Assembly: GCF_024346395.1 (NCBI RefSeq)
Contig: NZ_JAGQCW010000003.1
Span: forward strand, 62,001-126,000
Reading direction: 5' to 3'
DNA: 64,000 nt
DNA from: Cyanobium sp. AMD-g
Lineage (GTDB): Bacteria > Cyanobacteriota > Cyanobacteriia > PCC-6307 > Cyanobiaceae
The translations under genes and the position numbers were made by a program. Positions 36,001 to 43,504 of the stretch are shown here, in pieces. The notes beneath the pieces were generated by a model. It made no database searches and had not been told where the DNA came from. It saw only the letters and a program-made list of their open reading frames with translations. Each line of letters opens with the position of its first letter. Position 1 is the stretch's first letter.

Positions 36001-36255
36001 GGAGCGGCGGCAGGGTCCTTGCAGGCGCCGGTGCGCCAGGGCCAGCCCCCAGACGCATTGGATCGAATACACGCAGTCCCGCACCCAGGCGTCGCCGTAG
36101 TTGCCGTGCACGGTGCTGGCGGTGCTGGCGGGCAGCAGTCCGGTGATCGGATGCTGCCGGCGCAGGACGACATGCTCGATCTGGCGGTCGAGCCGTTCGA
36201 GCAGCTGTTGGGCCTCCGCCGCTCCCCTGTCGTCGTTGCTCGCCGTGGTGCTCAT
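33025..36255 (-). CDS. GH15 / phosphorylase-kinase-alpha-like large protein
   Basis: The ATG at 36255 gives 1076 residues. Near the N-terminus ITGLLPASTASTVHGNYGDA leads to WVRDCVYSIQ, the (alpha/alpha)6 opening shared by bacterial glucoamylases and eukaryotic phosphorylase kinase alpha/beta. GWGHLQLDATALFLLQLAQL and PAWAVEDPALI follow in the same barrel. The C-terminal 500 residues have a phosphorylase-kinase-like arrangement (GNYGDAWVRD is repeated nowhere else). Such proteins are widespread in cyanobacteria; the substrate and regulation are unknown. It is convergent with the oxidoreductase and divergent from the WecG-like gene. Confidence 0.82.
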   Translation of the reverse strand: MSTTASNDDRGAAEAQQLLERLDRQIEHVVLRRQHPITGLLPASTASTVHGNYGDAWVRDCVYSIQCVWGLALAHRRLQGPCRRSFELEQRVLQLMRGLMRSMMRQSAKVERFKTSLERLDAIHAKFDTATGDPVVADDGWGHLQLDATALFLLQLAQLTRSGLVIIQTSPERDFLQNLVYYVARAYRVADYGIWERGDKGNHGQPERNASSIGMVKAALESLIGLDLYGPHGDGSCCLTIPHDAIVRLRRALRGLLPRESASKEADSACLSVIGYPAWAVEDPALIARTLDKIRSELAGSYGYKRFRRDGHQTVLEDVSRHHYEREELAQFEHIECEWPLFLAYELITACCEGRWDEARQWRQQLEELSVQVDGEALLPELYLVPERLIEAERRQPGSQIRVANENVPLLWTQSLTWLSDLLLHGLITADDLDPCGRRHPSPPGAQEVLVALAPADASVAAALADAGLPVKLLPAGETPPLRVASSRELARRLATVGANGRLGLSGHPPVRMETQATARLYRHNGELIGFLPAVLEEDTFYLADDAQVLVDTVATEVRVLQRHWRGEAAPLLLVPVHAGPFRRDPDAFLDLGRDLQRGQLGSVPVRLVSLEELVPLASLIDLPPQALAACDLVPDGHTLLPASASHQPLTARQEQELEDVPLAHLVDRLWSSRSLEEQAEVLELLSRRLGPNARLQGPRSGPGVRLMVLLEEVYRRGLADADWSVVRRAAGAMGLVHPQLEDALTDLLLRQKQVVVGRNYTHDSLLSQPEGSLAIAAMVRRFSGEDGREWMLQQELLLAIDALARSNVNLLSGSLTLQLGQFLLLLTGELAAEANLSPSEAFERLCSLPPHAIRRRLRAVLADVEHARASLQRKEQLHLRGRVRWEVPDPLAELPKDGSWLQHRMRLGALQRVPKDFYPGIWDLLHHCRGLVIGDKLERRNRLESAPLLREKTPGEKNFAMLVEHLLSKIEAPEYRRLCIETLLTLMAFMAANPQVQFDDDLALDVVIGHAVRVGWQQCHPEVPSDQYGPHKAEAWDLFYRSSPADCRRWQLLALQELTDREAVPLDRTNRRQVT

Positions 36256-36334
36256 GGTTGCGTCAGGACGGGGCGTGCCGGAGGTTGCTGTTGCGGAGCC
36301 AGGCCATAGATTCTCCCCGCCGTCGCCCCATCCC

Positions 36335-37063
36335 ATGGCAGCCCTCGCGACCACGCCGGTCCGTGCCCGCGTCCTGGGCATTCCTGTGAATGTAAGCAAC
36401 GACGTGTTCCGGGATGCCGTCGCCCTGCACGGGGCCGGCGGCGGTCAGATCGTCACCCTCAATGCGGAGATGACCATGGCGGCCCGGGCGGATCCCGCCC
36501 TGGGGGCGGCGATCGAGGCGGCCGGGATGGTCATCCCCGATGGCGCCGGGGTGGTCTGGGCCCTGGGTCGCCAGTCCCATCGCGTCCGCCGCAGCCCCGG
36601 CATCGAGCTGGCCCGTCACCTGCTGGAGCATGCGGCGGCCGTGGGCTGGCGGGTCGCCCTGGTGGGGGCGAGTCCGGCGGTGATGGATCAGCTGCGGGAG
36701 CGCCTCGCCCACGACCTGCCCAATCTGCAGCTGGTGTTCAGCGTTCACGGCTACCAGCCTCCCGAGGCCTGGCCCGGTCTGGAGCGTCAGCTGCTGCAGG
36801 CCCGCCCCGATCTGGTGCTGGTGGCCCTGGGTGTGCCGCGCCAGGAGACCTGGATCCAGGCGCTGCCCCAGCCACGCGCCGGGCTGTGGATGGGGGTGGG
36901 GGGGAGTTTCGACGTCTGGGCCGGCGTCAAGAAGCGCGCCCCCCGCTGGATGGGCGCGCTGCAGATCGAGTGGCTCTACCGCCTGATCAAGGAACCCAGC
37001 CGCTGGCGGCGCATGCTCTCACTGCCTGCCTTTGCCTGGGCGGTGTTACGGGAGCGCCGCTGA
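36335..37063 (+). CDS. WecG/TagA/CpsF-family glycosyltransferase
   Basis: This family (GT26) adds a sugar to a polyprenyl-linked intermediate. The 242-residue protein has VLGIPVNVSNDV, IVTLNAEMTMAARADPAL, then VIPDGAGVVWALG with the Asp-Gly pair, LVLVALGVPRQETWI and WMGVGGSFDVWAGVKKRAP. The C-terminal LQIEWLYRLIKEPSRWRR is strongly conserved. It probably acts on the lipid-linked sugar made by a WecA-type enzyme such as that at 58941. Its stop codon is inside an inverted repeat shared with psbK. Confidence 0.9.
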   Translation: MAALATTPVRARVLGIPVNVSNDVFRDAVALHGAGGGQIVTLNAEMTMAARADPALGAAIEAAGMVIPDGAGVVWALGRQSHRVRRSPGIELARHLLEHAAAVGWRVALVGASPAVMDQLRERLAHDLPNLQLVFSVHGYQPPEAWPGLERQLLQARPDLVLVALGVPRQETWIQALPQPRAGLWMGVGGSFDVWAGVKKRAPRWMGALQIEWLYRLIKEPSRWRRMLSLPAFAWAVLRERR

Positions 37064-37094
37064 GCGTCTGGGCTGTGCGAACGACGCTCAGCGG
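37057..37094. terminator. 12-bp inverted repeat over two stop codons
   Basis: CCGCTGAGCGTC at 37057-37068 is the exact reverse complement of 37083-37094, with a 14-base loop. The repeat contains the TGA of the WecG-like gene (37061-37063) and, on the other strand, the TGA of psbK (37088-37090). No T-run is present. In this convergent setting it is best read as a two-way transcript-end stem, although that is inference. Confidence 0.65.
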
Positions 37095-37258
37095 AAACCG
37101 ACCGAGGCCTGCCAGACGAAGGCCAGCAGCAGGAAGAACAGGGGGATGATCGGCAGGATGTCGACCAGGGGGCCGAAGGCCTGGTAGGCCTCGGGCAGCT
37201 GGGCCAGGGTGTGAAGCGTGGTGTGGGGCGCGGAGCCGGCCAGCAGGGAGAGAGCCAT
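37088..37258 (-). CDS. psbK: Photosystem II reaction center protein K
   Basis: PsbK is a single-helix subunit of photosystem II in the thylakoid membrane. The 56-residue precursor ends with the conserved [20 protein letters not shown], then [16 protein letters not shown]. The first 20 residues are a cleavable leader; the mature protein should begin at LPEAY. The ORF is visible only from the ATG at 37258. It lies 32 bp downstream of tgt on the same strand, an arrangement I recall from other picocyanobacteria, so co-transcription is possible. Confidence 0.93.
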   Translation of the reverse strand: MALSLLAGSAPHTTLHTLAQLPEAYQAFGPLVDILPIIPLFFLLLAFVWQASVGFR

Positions 37259-37290
37259 GCCTGGAGGAAAACCATTGCAATGGCCGGAAC

Positions 37291-38412
37291 CTACCACGTG
37301 TGGGCGGCCGGGGAGTCGGGCTCCCAGGGAGCGAAATTCTCTGCAAAACATCCCTCGCTGATCGCCTGCGCCATGGCGGTCGTGAAGCGCAGCAGGGTGG
37401 TGAGATTGTGCAGGCTCAACAAGGTGCGTCCCAGCAGTTCCTCGCTGCGGAACAGGTGGTGCAGGTAGCTGCGGCTGTGCTGTCGGCAGGCCAGGCAGCC
37501 ACAGCTGGGATCGAGGGGGGCGTGGTCGTGGCGGAAGCGGGCGTTGCGCAGGTTCCAGCGCTCCCCCCCCACCAGGGCGGTGCCGTGCCGGCCCAGCCGG
37601 GTCGGCAGCACGCAGTCGAACAGGTCGAAGCCGTTGGCGACCGCGATCGCCATCTCCCGCAGGCTGCCCACCCCCATCAGGTAGTGGGGACACTGTTCCG
37701 GCAGCAGGGGACCCACCTGCCGCACCACCCGTTGCATCTCCTCGACGGGTTCCCCCACGCTCACACCTCCCACGGCGATGCCGGGCAGGTCCATCGCGGC
37801 CACCACTCGGGCCGAGGCCTCGCGCAGATGGGGGAAGCAGCCCCCCTGCACGATGCCGAACAGGGCCTGGTCGCCGCCGCCGTGGCAGGCGACGCAGCGC
37901 TCCAGCCAGCGGTGGGTGCGGCGGCAGGCCTCGGCCACGGCCGCTTCGCTGGCGGGATAGGGCGGGCACTGGTCGAAGGCCATGGCCACATCGGCCCCCA
38001 GGGCGCGCTGGATGGCCATGGAGCGTTCGGGGGTGAGGTCGATCCGCGAGCCGTCCCGGGGGGAGCGGAACACCACCCCATCGTCGTCGATCCGGTTGAT
38101 GGCGTCGAGGCTGAACACCTGGAAGCCGCCCGAGTCGGTCAGCAGCGGACCGTCCCAGCCCATGAAGCGATGCAGCCCGCCGGCGTCCTCCACCACCGAC
38201 TCCCCCGGCTGCAGATGCAGATGGAAGGTGTTGGCCAGCACCATCTTGGCCCCGGTCTCCTGCAGCTGCGGCGTGGTGACACCCTTGACCGTGGCGGCGG
38301 TGCCCACCGGCATGAACCGGGGCGTGTGGACGGGGCCGTGGGGGGTGGTGAAGCAGCCGCAGCGGGCCCGGGTCCGCGGGCAGCGCGCGGTGATCGTGAA
38401 GTTGAAGGCGAT
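37291..38412 (-). CDS. tgt: Queuine tRNA-ribosyltransferase
   Basis: Tgt exchanges guanine 34 for a queuine precursor in GUN-anticodon tRNAs. Motifs include [32 protein letters not shown] and [19 protein letters not shown]; zinc ligands CxCxxC lie in [20 protein letters not shown]. The conserved domain starts before the ATG at 38313: [19 protein letters not shown] reads in frame upstream of MPVG. No ATG, GTG or TTG exists in that frame between 38313 and the stop at 38464-38466. An ATC at 38410-38412 stands where the homologues' Met is expected, so I give that as the start with reserve. Confidence 0.88.
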   Translation of the reverse strand: MAFNFTITARCPRTRARCGCFTTPHGPVHTPRFMPVGTAATVKGVTTPQLQETGAKMVLANTFHLHLQPGESVVEDAGGLHRFMGWDGPLLTDSGGFQVFSLDAINRIDDDGVVFRSPRDGSRIDLTPERSMAIQRALGADVAMAFDQCPPYPASEAAVAEACRRTHRWLERCVACHGGGDQALFGIVQGGCFPHLREASARVVAAMDLPGIAVGGVSVGEPVEEMQRVVRQVGPLLPEQCPHYLMGVGSLREMAIAVANGFDLFDCVLPTRLGRHGTALVGGERWNLRNARFRHDHAPLDPSCGCLACRQHSRSYLHHLFRSEELLGRTLLSLHNLTTLLRFTTAMAQAISEGCFAENFAPWEPDSPAAHTW

Positions 38413-38483
38413 GGCGCCGAACCTGCTCTGCTGCGACGCTACGCGGGGTTCCTGCCGCCACCGTCACCGACGCCCCTGCCCCC

Positions 38484-39260
38484 ATGCCCCGCCTGAGCGC
38501 TCCACCGTGGCTGCGGGATCTGGCCGGGGCCTGGATCTTTTATTCGGTGCTGCCAGCCTGGCCGTCTCCGGCGCCCCGTTTCGAGCGCATCGCCCGCTTC
38601 GCGCCCTGGATCGGTGCCGTTCTCGGTGTGCTGCAGGGGCTGCTCTGGTGGGCCCTGGAGGGGCGGGTGCCGCAGGTGGCCCAGGTGGCGCTGGTGCTGG
38701 CGCTGGGTCTGTGGCTGAGCGGCGGCCTGCACATGGATGGGGTGATGGACAGCGCCGATGGCCTGGCCGCCGGGGATCGCTGCCTGGAGGCGATGGCCGA
38801 CAGCCGGGTGGGGGCGAGCGGCGTGCAGGCCCTGGTACTGGTGCTGCTGCTGCGGACCGCGGCCCTGGCCCTGCTGGGGGCGGCGGCGCCGATGGCCCTG
38901 GTCTGGGCGGCGGTCTGCGGGCGGTTGGCGCCCCTGCCCGCCATGGCCTGGTTCCCCTACCTGCGGCCCGGTGGCAGCGCCGCCTTCCATCGCGCCCACG
39001 GGGCCGCCCTGGCGGTGGAACTGCGGCCCACCCTGTTGCTGCTGCCGCTGCTGCTGCTGCTGCCCTGGCCAGGCCTGGCGTCCTGGCCGGTGCCCACCGG
39101 CCTGGTGGCCCTGGTGCCGGCCCTGTTCGTTCCGGTGGCCCTGGGCCGCCGTCTGGGCGGCCACAGCGGCGACACCTATGGGGCCTGCGTGGAGTGGAGC
39201 GAATCCCTCGGACTGCTGCTCATCGCCGCGGCGCTGCGGCTGGCGGCCGCGGCAGGCTGA
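38484..39260 (+). CDS. cobS: Adenosylcobinamide-GDP ribazoletransferase (cobalamin synthase)
   Basis: CobS joins the lower ligand to the cobinamide in the last steps of (pseudo)cobalamin synthesis, in the membrane. The 258-residue protein has several hydrophobic helices and the characteristic [19 protein letters not shown] followed by [11 protein letters not shown]. Its 3' end overlaps the convergent histidine kinase by 41 bp. It is divergent from tgt with 71 bp between starts. Confidence 0.92.
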   Translation: MPRLSAPPWLRDLAGAWIFYSVLPAWPSPAPRFERIARFAPWIGAVLGVLQGLLWWALEGRVPQVAQVALVLALGLWLSGGLHMDGVMDSADGLAAGDRCLEAMADSRVGASGVQALVLVLLLRTAALALLGAAAPMALVWAAVCGRLAPLPAMAWFPYLRPGGSAAFHRAHGAALAVELRPTLLLLPLLLLLPWPGLASWPVPTGLVALVPALFVPVALGRRLGGHSGDTYGACVEWSESLGLLLIAAALRLAAAAG

Positions 39261-40350
39261 GCTGGAAGGCATTGCCCTGCTCGGGCAGCGTCTCGGCCAC
39301 CGCCCGGGGCGGCACCACCAGCTCCAGCTCACCGCCCAGGCTGCGGGCCAGATCCCGCCCCAGGGCCAGCCCCAGTCCGGTGCCGGGCAGGTCCTGGCCC
39401 CGCGTTCCCCGCACCCCCCGGCCAAAGATCGCCTGCCGCTCCTCGGTCGCGATGGCGGGCCCGCCATCCCACACCGTGAGCTGGAGCAGCTGGCCGTCGC
39501 TGGCTGTGTGCAGGCCGACGCTGGCGCCGTGGGGGCTGTAACGGAAGGCGTTCTCCAGCAGGTTGGCCAGGATTTCCGCGACCGCACCGCTGTCGCCGCT
39601 CCAGTCGGGCAGAGCCTCGGGTCCGTGCCAGTCCCGGCCCTGCAGGGTGGCGGTGGCGGCCGCCCGTTGCAGCAGGGGTTCGAGCAGCCCGGCCAGGGGC
39701 TGGCCCTCCGGCCCGCTCAGCAGCGGTGGCAACAGCAGCGGCTGGGGGGAGGCGGTGCCGACGAGCAGGCCTTCGGGGTGGACCAGCTCGCTGATGGCAT
39801 CGACATAGCGGTTGATCTGGCGCTCCTCGGCCAGCAGGCCCTGCACCAGGGAGCTGTCGCGGTGCTCGGGGCCGAGGCGCCGCAGCAGCAGCTGGCCGAA
39901 GGTGCGCAGGGCGGTGAGGGGGTTGCGCAGCTGGTGGAGCAGCAGCCCCAGCTGTTCCTCCCGCTCGGTGAGCCGCTGGCGCAGTTCCCCGCCCTCCAGA
40001 TCCAGCCGCAGCGCTTCGGTGAGGGCCAGGGTCACGGCCTGGAGCCGCTGGGCGAGGGGCTCGGGCCAGGGGTTGCGCGAGGCCTCCACCTGCAGGGCGC
40101 CAAGCAGGCGCTGGCCATCGCGCAGGGGCAACCAGCGCCGCTGCTCGGCGGGCACCCGCAGTCGGCTGACCGTGTCCACCGGAGGCAGGGCCCGCTCGTC
40201 CGGGGGCCAGTGGCCGACCGGTAGCAGGGTGGGCTGGCCCGTTTCGCCCTGCTGGGTGACGTAGACCACCAACGACCGGACCTCCGGGCAGTCGATGAAC
40301 TGACCCAGCTGGAAGCCCACCAGGGCCAGAAACCGCTCTGAGACAGGCAT
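39220..40350 (-). CDS. Two-component sensor histidine kinase
   Basis: The ATG at 40350 (MPVSERFLALVGFQLG) gives 376 residues. An N-terminal GAF-like region without membrane helices is followed by the phosphorylation helix LLLHQLRNPLTALRTFGQ and the HATPase domain: N box NLLENAFRYSP, G1 VWDGGPAI and G2 GTGLGLALGRDLA. It is probably cytoplasmic. No response regulator is adjacent. The frame extends upstream to 40506 in AT-rich DNA, but the family domain starts near 40350. A small hairpin sits just before the start codon. Confidence 0.85.
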   Translation of the reverse strand: MPVSERFLALVGFQLGQFIDCPEVRSLVVYVTQQGETGQPTLLPVGHWPPDERALPPVDTVSRLRVPAEQRRWLPLRDGQRLLGALQVEASRNPWPEPLAQRLQAVTLALTEALRLDLEGGELRQRLTEREEQLGLLLHQLRNPLTALRTFGQLLLRRLGPEHRDSSLVQGLLAEERQINRYVDAISELVHPEGLLVGTASPQPLLLPPLLSGPEGQPLAGLLEPLLQRAAATATLQGRDWHGPEALPDWSGDSGAVAEILANLLENAFRYSPHGASVGLHTASDGQLLQLTVWDGGPAIATEERQAIFGRGVRGTRGQDLPGTGLGLALGRDLARSLGGELELVVPPRAVAETLPEQGNAFQLSLPRPPAAAPRR

Positions 40351-40355
40351 CACCA

Positions 40356-40378
40356 CCCGCGGACCGCGTCCGTGCGGG
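40356..40378 (-). promoter_or_regulatory. Hairpin just upstream of histidine kinase start
   Basis: On the minus strand CCCGC pairs with GCGGG, and inside it GGAC pairs with GTCC around a 3-base loop, with a 2-base bulge. The stem ends about 6 bases before the kinase ATG, where it could cover the ribosome-binding site. No known regulatory RNA class was recognised. Confidence 0.35.
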
Positions 40379-40758
40379 GAATTTTGAAAAGAGGCGTGTA
40401 GAAACGCAAAAATAGTTTTAAGCTGTCGGTAACGACCACTACCTCGCAGTCCTCGGACGGGCGGAAAGTTGCAGTCGTAACAGCCAGTGTTGCGCTTCGC
40501 TCGCATCCAAGGCTACAGCAGAGGCAGTTGCGTTCCGCCTCTGTCCCGGCCACCACCCCTCCAGGGGTTCAGGCCGGCGTTACCGACGGTGATTCTCTCC
40601 GACCCGCTTCAGGTCGACAGTCGTGTGGACGTGGACCCGCCATCTCTCCAGGGTGGCGGGCCCGCCATGGCGCTCGTCGTCGGCTCCTGCCGACCCTCGC
40701 TCGTCTGCAGCCCCCCCCCAACTCCACCTTTCGGTCTCCCTTCACCGGGATACGTGCC
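40379..40758 (+). other. Hairpin-rich leader of the DUF3155 gene
   Basis: No protein-coding frame is convincing here. The start is AT-rich (TTTTGAAAAG, then AAAATAGTTTTAAG), a promoter-like patch. Four inverted repeats follow on the plus strand: GTCGGTAACG (40425-40434) with CGTTACCGAC (40578-40587) as a long-range closing stem; CAGAGGC/GCCTCTG (40519-40543); a nested CCGGCC..CCCCT/AGGGG..GGCCGG (40546-40577) directly abutting the closing stem; and GTCGGC/GCCGAC (40679-40694). CCCGCCA at 40636 and 40661 compete for TGGCGGG at 40654. It may be a structured 5' leader or an independent RNA. In GC-rich DNA some of these stems arise by chance. Confidence 0.4.
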
Positions 40759-41130
40759 ATGTCCAAGAAGCGCAAGCGGATCAGTCGCCGTCGTCTCGCG
40801 GGTCAGCGGGTCCTCGCCCATGTCCCCACGTTCAACCTCGAAACCGGCGCCCACAAACCGGTCACGGCGGCACGCCGCTACATCGCCGAAACGGAGCTGA
40901 TGGCCCCGGCGATCCTCAACGTGCGCCGCAACGAGCACACCACCGACCGCTTCTTCTGGGGGGAGAAAGGTCTGTTCAGCGCCCAGTACGCCGAAGAGAA
41001 CCACTTCCTGTTCCCCTCCCTGCGACTGATCGTCGACAGCATCGGCGAAGAGGTCCTGTTCGAAGGCCTCGAAGCGCTCGCCTCCGATGACTGGGAGGAA
41101 ATGGAAGAGTACGAATACGCCTTCGTCTGA
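40759..41130 (+). CDS. DUF3155 protein
   Basis: The 123-residue protein starts MSKKRKRISRRRLAGQRVLA, very basic, and ends with the acidic DDWEEMEEYEYAFV tail. Between are HVPTFNLETGAHKPVTAARR and FFWGEKGLFSAQYAEENHFL. This is the cyanobacterial family DUF3155, of unknown function. The basic N-terminus would suit nucleic-acid or ribosome binding, but that is a guess. A 340-base leader without genes precedes it. It is convergent with the esterase gene. Confidence 0.85.
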   Translation: MSKKRKRISRRRLAGQRVLAHVPTFNLETGAHKPVTAARRYIAETELMAPAILNVRRNEHTTDRFFWGEKGLFSAQYAEENHFLFPSLRLIVDSIGEEVLFEGLEALASDDWEEMEEYEYAFV

Positions 41131-41137
41131 TTCCGAG

Positions 41138-41170
41138 GGCTGGCAGGAGGGGTCAGCGTCCTCGCCAGCC
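41138..41170. terminator. Inverted repeat between convergent genes
   Basis: GGCTGGC plus AGGA at 41138-41148 pair with TCCT and GCCAGCC at 41159-41170, leaving one bulged C and a 10-base loop. It spans the end of the DUF3155 gene unit and the last codons of the convergent esterase gene. There is no T-run, so it is a weak terminator candidate. Confidence 0.3.
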
Positions 41171-41830
41171 AGCCAGCAGGAAATCCCGCATGGTGGTGAT
41201 CAGGCCGGGATCAATGCAATGGCCGCCTGGGAAGGCGATCCGGCGCACCGATCCCCCGGCCCCTGCCAGGGCGCTCTCCAGCGCCTGACTTGCCGCGAAG
41301 GGCACCACAGGATCCTGCTCTCCATGGGTGAGCAGGATGTCTGTGCGGGGACCTGTGGGCTGCCAGTCGGGGTGGGGATAGCCGCTGCAGGCGATCAGGC
41401 CTGCCAGGGCGAGGGGCTCACAGGCGTCGGCGCCGCAGCCGGTGGCCACGTCGATGGCCATGGCGGCCCCCTGGGAGAAGCCAAGCAGGCAGGTGTTCTC
41501 GAGGGGCACGCTGCGGCCCAGCGCCAGCAGCCGTTGCCGCAGGTCGCGGCGGGCCTGGGGCAACTGGGGCCACTCGGGCTGCTGCAGGTCGTACCATTGG
41601 CGGCCCAATCCTCCCGGATGGGGCAGGGGCGCCCGCAGCGCCACCACGCTCAGGTTGAGGCTGGCGGGATCGGCGCTGATCAGTTCCGCCCCCAGTTCGA
41701 GCAGGTCATCGGCGTCGGCTCCCCAGCCGTGCAGCAGCACGAGGCGGTGCTCGGCCTGGCGGGGGCCCACCCAGAGGGCGGTGCCGTCGTCTTCGCTCAG
41801 CTGGGCTTCGGCGTAGGGATCCGTGGGCAC
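41153..41830 (-). CDS. Alpha/beta hydrolase (carboxylesterase/phospholipase type)
   Basis: The 225-residue protein is of the small carboxylesterase (EstB/YpfH-like) type: oxyanion-region LVLLHGWGADADDLLELG, nucleophile elbow CLLGFSQGAAMAIDVA, acid residue in THGEQDPVVPF and the catalytic His in FPGGHCID. No signal peptide, so cytoplasmic. It is divergent from purH with 56 bp between starts. Substrate unknown. Confidence 0.85.
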   Translation of the reverse strand: MPTDPYAEAQLSEDDGTALWVGPRQAEHRLVLLHGWGADADDLLELGAELISADPASLNLSVVALRAPLPHPGGLGRQWYDLQQPEWPQLPQARRDLRQRLLALGRSVPLENTCLLGFSQGAAMAIDVATGCGADACEPLALAGLIACSGYPHPDWQPTGPRTDILLTHGEQDPVVPFAASQALESALAGAGGSVRRIAFPGGHCIDPGLITTMRDFLLAGWRGR

Positions 41831-41886
41831 GGTGGCGTTCGGCTGTTGCTGCGTAGGTTGGCTCCTCCACTGCCCTTCCCGCCGTC

Positions 41887-43455
41887 ATGGCTCCCACGGC
41901 CCTCCTGAGCGTGTCCGACAAGCGGGGCCTGGTGCCGCTGGCGGAGGGGTTGCTGGCCCAGGGATACGCCCTGCTCTCCAGCGGCGGCACGGCTGCGGCC
42001 CTTGCCGCCGCTGGCCTGCCGGTCACGAAGGTGGCGGATCACACCGGGGCCCCGGAAATCCTGGGCGGACGGGTCAAGACCCTCCATCCCCGCATCCACG
42101 GGGGCATCCTGGCCCGCCGGGACGACCCTGCCCACCGGGCCGACATGGCGGCCCATGGGATCGCCCCGATCGATGTGGTGGTGGTCAATCTCTATCCCTT
42201 CAAGGCCACCGTGGCGGATCCCGGCGTCGACTGGGAGACCGCAATCGAGAACATCGACATCGGTGGGCCGGCCATGGTCCGCGCCGCTGCCAAGAACCAC
42301 GCGGATGTGGTGGTGCTCACCGATCCCGACCAGTACCCGGGTTTCCTGGATGCCCTGGCGGCGGGCCAGGTCGATGGGGCCCTGCGGCGCCGGCTGGCGC
42401 TGGCCGCCTTCGCCCACACCGCCAGCTACGACGCCGCCATCGCGGCCTGGATCGAGGGCCGGCTGGCTGATGCTGATGAGGCGCTTGCCATCGGGTGGAC
42501 CGAGCAGCCCCTGCGGCTGGAGCAGCCCCTGCGCCAGGTGCTTCGCTACGGCGAGAACCCTCACCAGGGAGCCTTCTGGTTCGGAGAGGCCAACGCGGGC
42601 TGGGGGGCGGCTCGCCAGTTGCAGGGCAAGGAGCTCAGCTACAACAACCTGATCGACCTGGAAGCGGCCCTCACCACAGTGGCGGCGTTCGGTTACGGCC
42701 CCGGGGCCGAGCCGGCCGCCGTGGTGATCAAGCACACCAACCCCTGCGGCGTCGCCCTCGGCGTCGACACCGCTGACGCGCTGCTGCGGGCCCTGGATGC
42801 GGACCGGGTCTCGGCTTTCGGGGGCATCGTCGCCCTCAACGGCGCGGTGGACAGGGCCGCTGCCGATCACCTGGCGGGGCTGTTTCTGGAATGTGTGGTG
42901 GCGCCGTCCTTCTCGGAGGAGGCCCGCCAACGGCTGGCGGCCAAAGCCAACCTGCGTCTGCTGGAGCTCGACCCCGTGGCCGTGGCGGAAGCCTCCGGGC
43001 GCCTGCAGCTGCGCAGCGTGCTCGGGGGGGTGCTGGCCCAGCAGGCGGACGATGGCCGCGCCGATCCAGACAGCTGGCAGGTGGTGAGCGATCGCCAGCC
43101 CAGCGAAGCCGAGTGGCGCGATCTGCGCTTCGCCTGGCAGGTGGTGCGCCATGTGCGCTCCAACGCCATTCTGGTGGCCCAGGGCGGCCGCACCCTCGGC
43201 GTGGGTGCTGGCCAGATGAACCGGGTGGGCTCGGCCCGGCTGGCCCTGGAGGCCGCCGGCGACGCTGCCCGGGGGGCGGTGCTGGCCAGCGACGGCTTCT
43301 TCCCGTTCGATGACACCGTGCTGCTGGCGGCACGGCATGGCATCACCGCGCTGATCCAGCCCGGCGGCAGCAAGCGCGACCCGGATTCGATCGCCGCCTG
43401 CAAGGCCAACGACATGGTGATGGTGATCACCGGCCGTCGTCATTTTCTGCATTGA
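41887..43455 (+). CDS. purH: Bifunctional AICAR transformylase / IMP cyclohydrolase
   Basis: PurH performs the last two steps to IMP. The 522-residue protein has the MGS-type cyclohydrolase domain first (LLSVSDKRGLVPLAEGL, GGRVKTLHPRIHGGILARRD, VVVNLYPFKATV). The transformylase domain follows from about residue 200 (LRYGENPHQGAF, LQGKELSYNNLIDLEAAL, VVIKHTNPCGVALG, and near the end ASDGFFPFDDTV and GITALIQPGGSKRDPDSI). Complete and normal length. A DUF4079 gene follows after 49 bp. Confidence 0.96.
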   Translation: MAPTALLSVSDKRGLVPLAEGLLAQGYALLSSGGTAAALAAAGLPVTKVADHTGAPEILGGRVKTLHPRIHGGILARRDDPAHRADMAAHGIAPIDVVVVNLYPFKATVADPGVDWETAIENIDIGGPAMVRAAAKNHADVVVLTDPDQYPGFLDALAAGQVDGALRRRLALAAFAHTASYDAAIAAWIEGRLADADEALAIGWTEQPLRLEQPLRQVLRYGENPHQGAFWFGEANAGWGAARQLQGKELSYNNLIDLEAALTTVAAFGYGPGAEPAAVVIKHTNPCGVALGVDTADALLRALDADRVSAFGGIVALNGAVDRAAADHLAGLFLECVVAPSFSEEARQRLAAKANLRLLELDPVAVAEASGRLQLRSVLGGVLAQQADDGRADPDSWQVVSDRQPSEAEWRDLRFAWQVVRHVRSNAILVAQGGRTLGVGAGQMNRVGSARLALEAAGDAARGAVLASDGFFPFDDTVLLAARHGITALIQPGGSKRDPDSIAACKANDMVMVITGRRHFLH

Positions 43456-43504
43456 GGCCGCCGGCAGTTGTAACTTCGTTGGACTCACAGCCGGCCCTGG
43501 CCCG

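Noticed and set aside
32899-36309. 1136-codon frame on the plus strand opposite the GH15-like gene
   Set aside because: Its translation is low-complexity Gln/Gly/Ala/His-rich, as expected for the antisense of a GC-rich gene, while the minus strand has clear protein motifs.
37088-38485. 465-codon minus-strand frame starting at 38485
   Set aside because: Most of it is an out-of-frame shadow of tgt; only its end from 37258 is a real protein, psbK.
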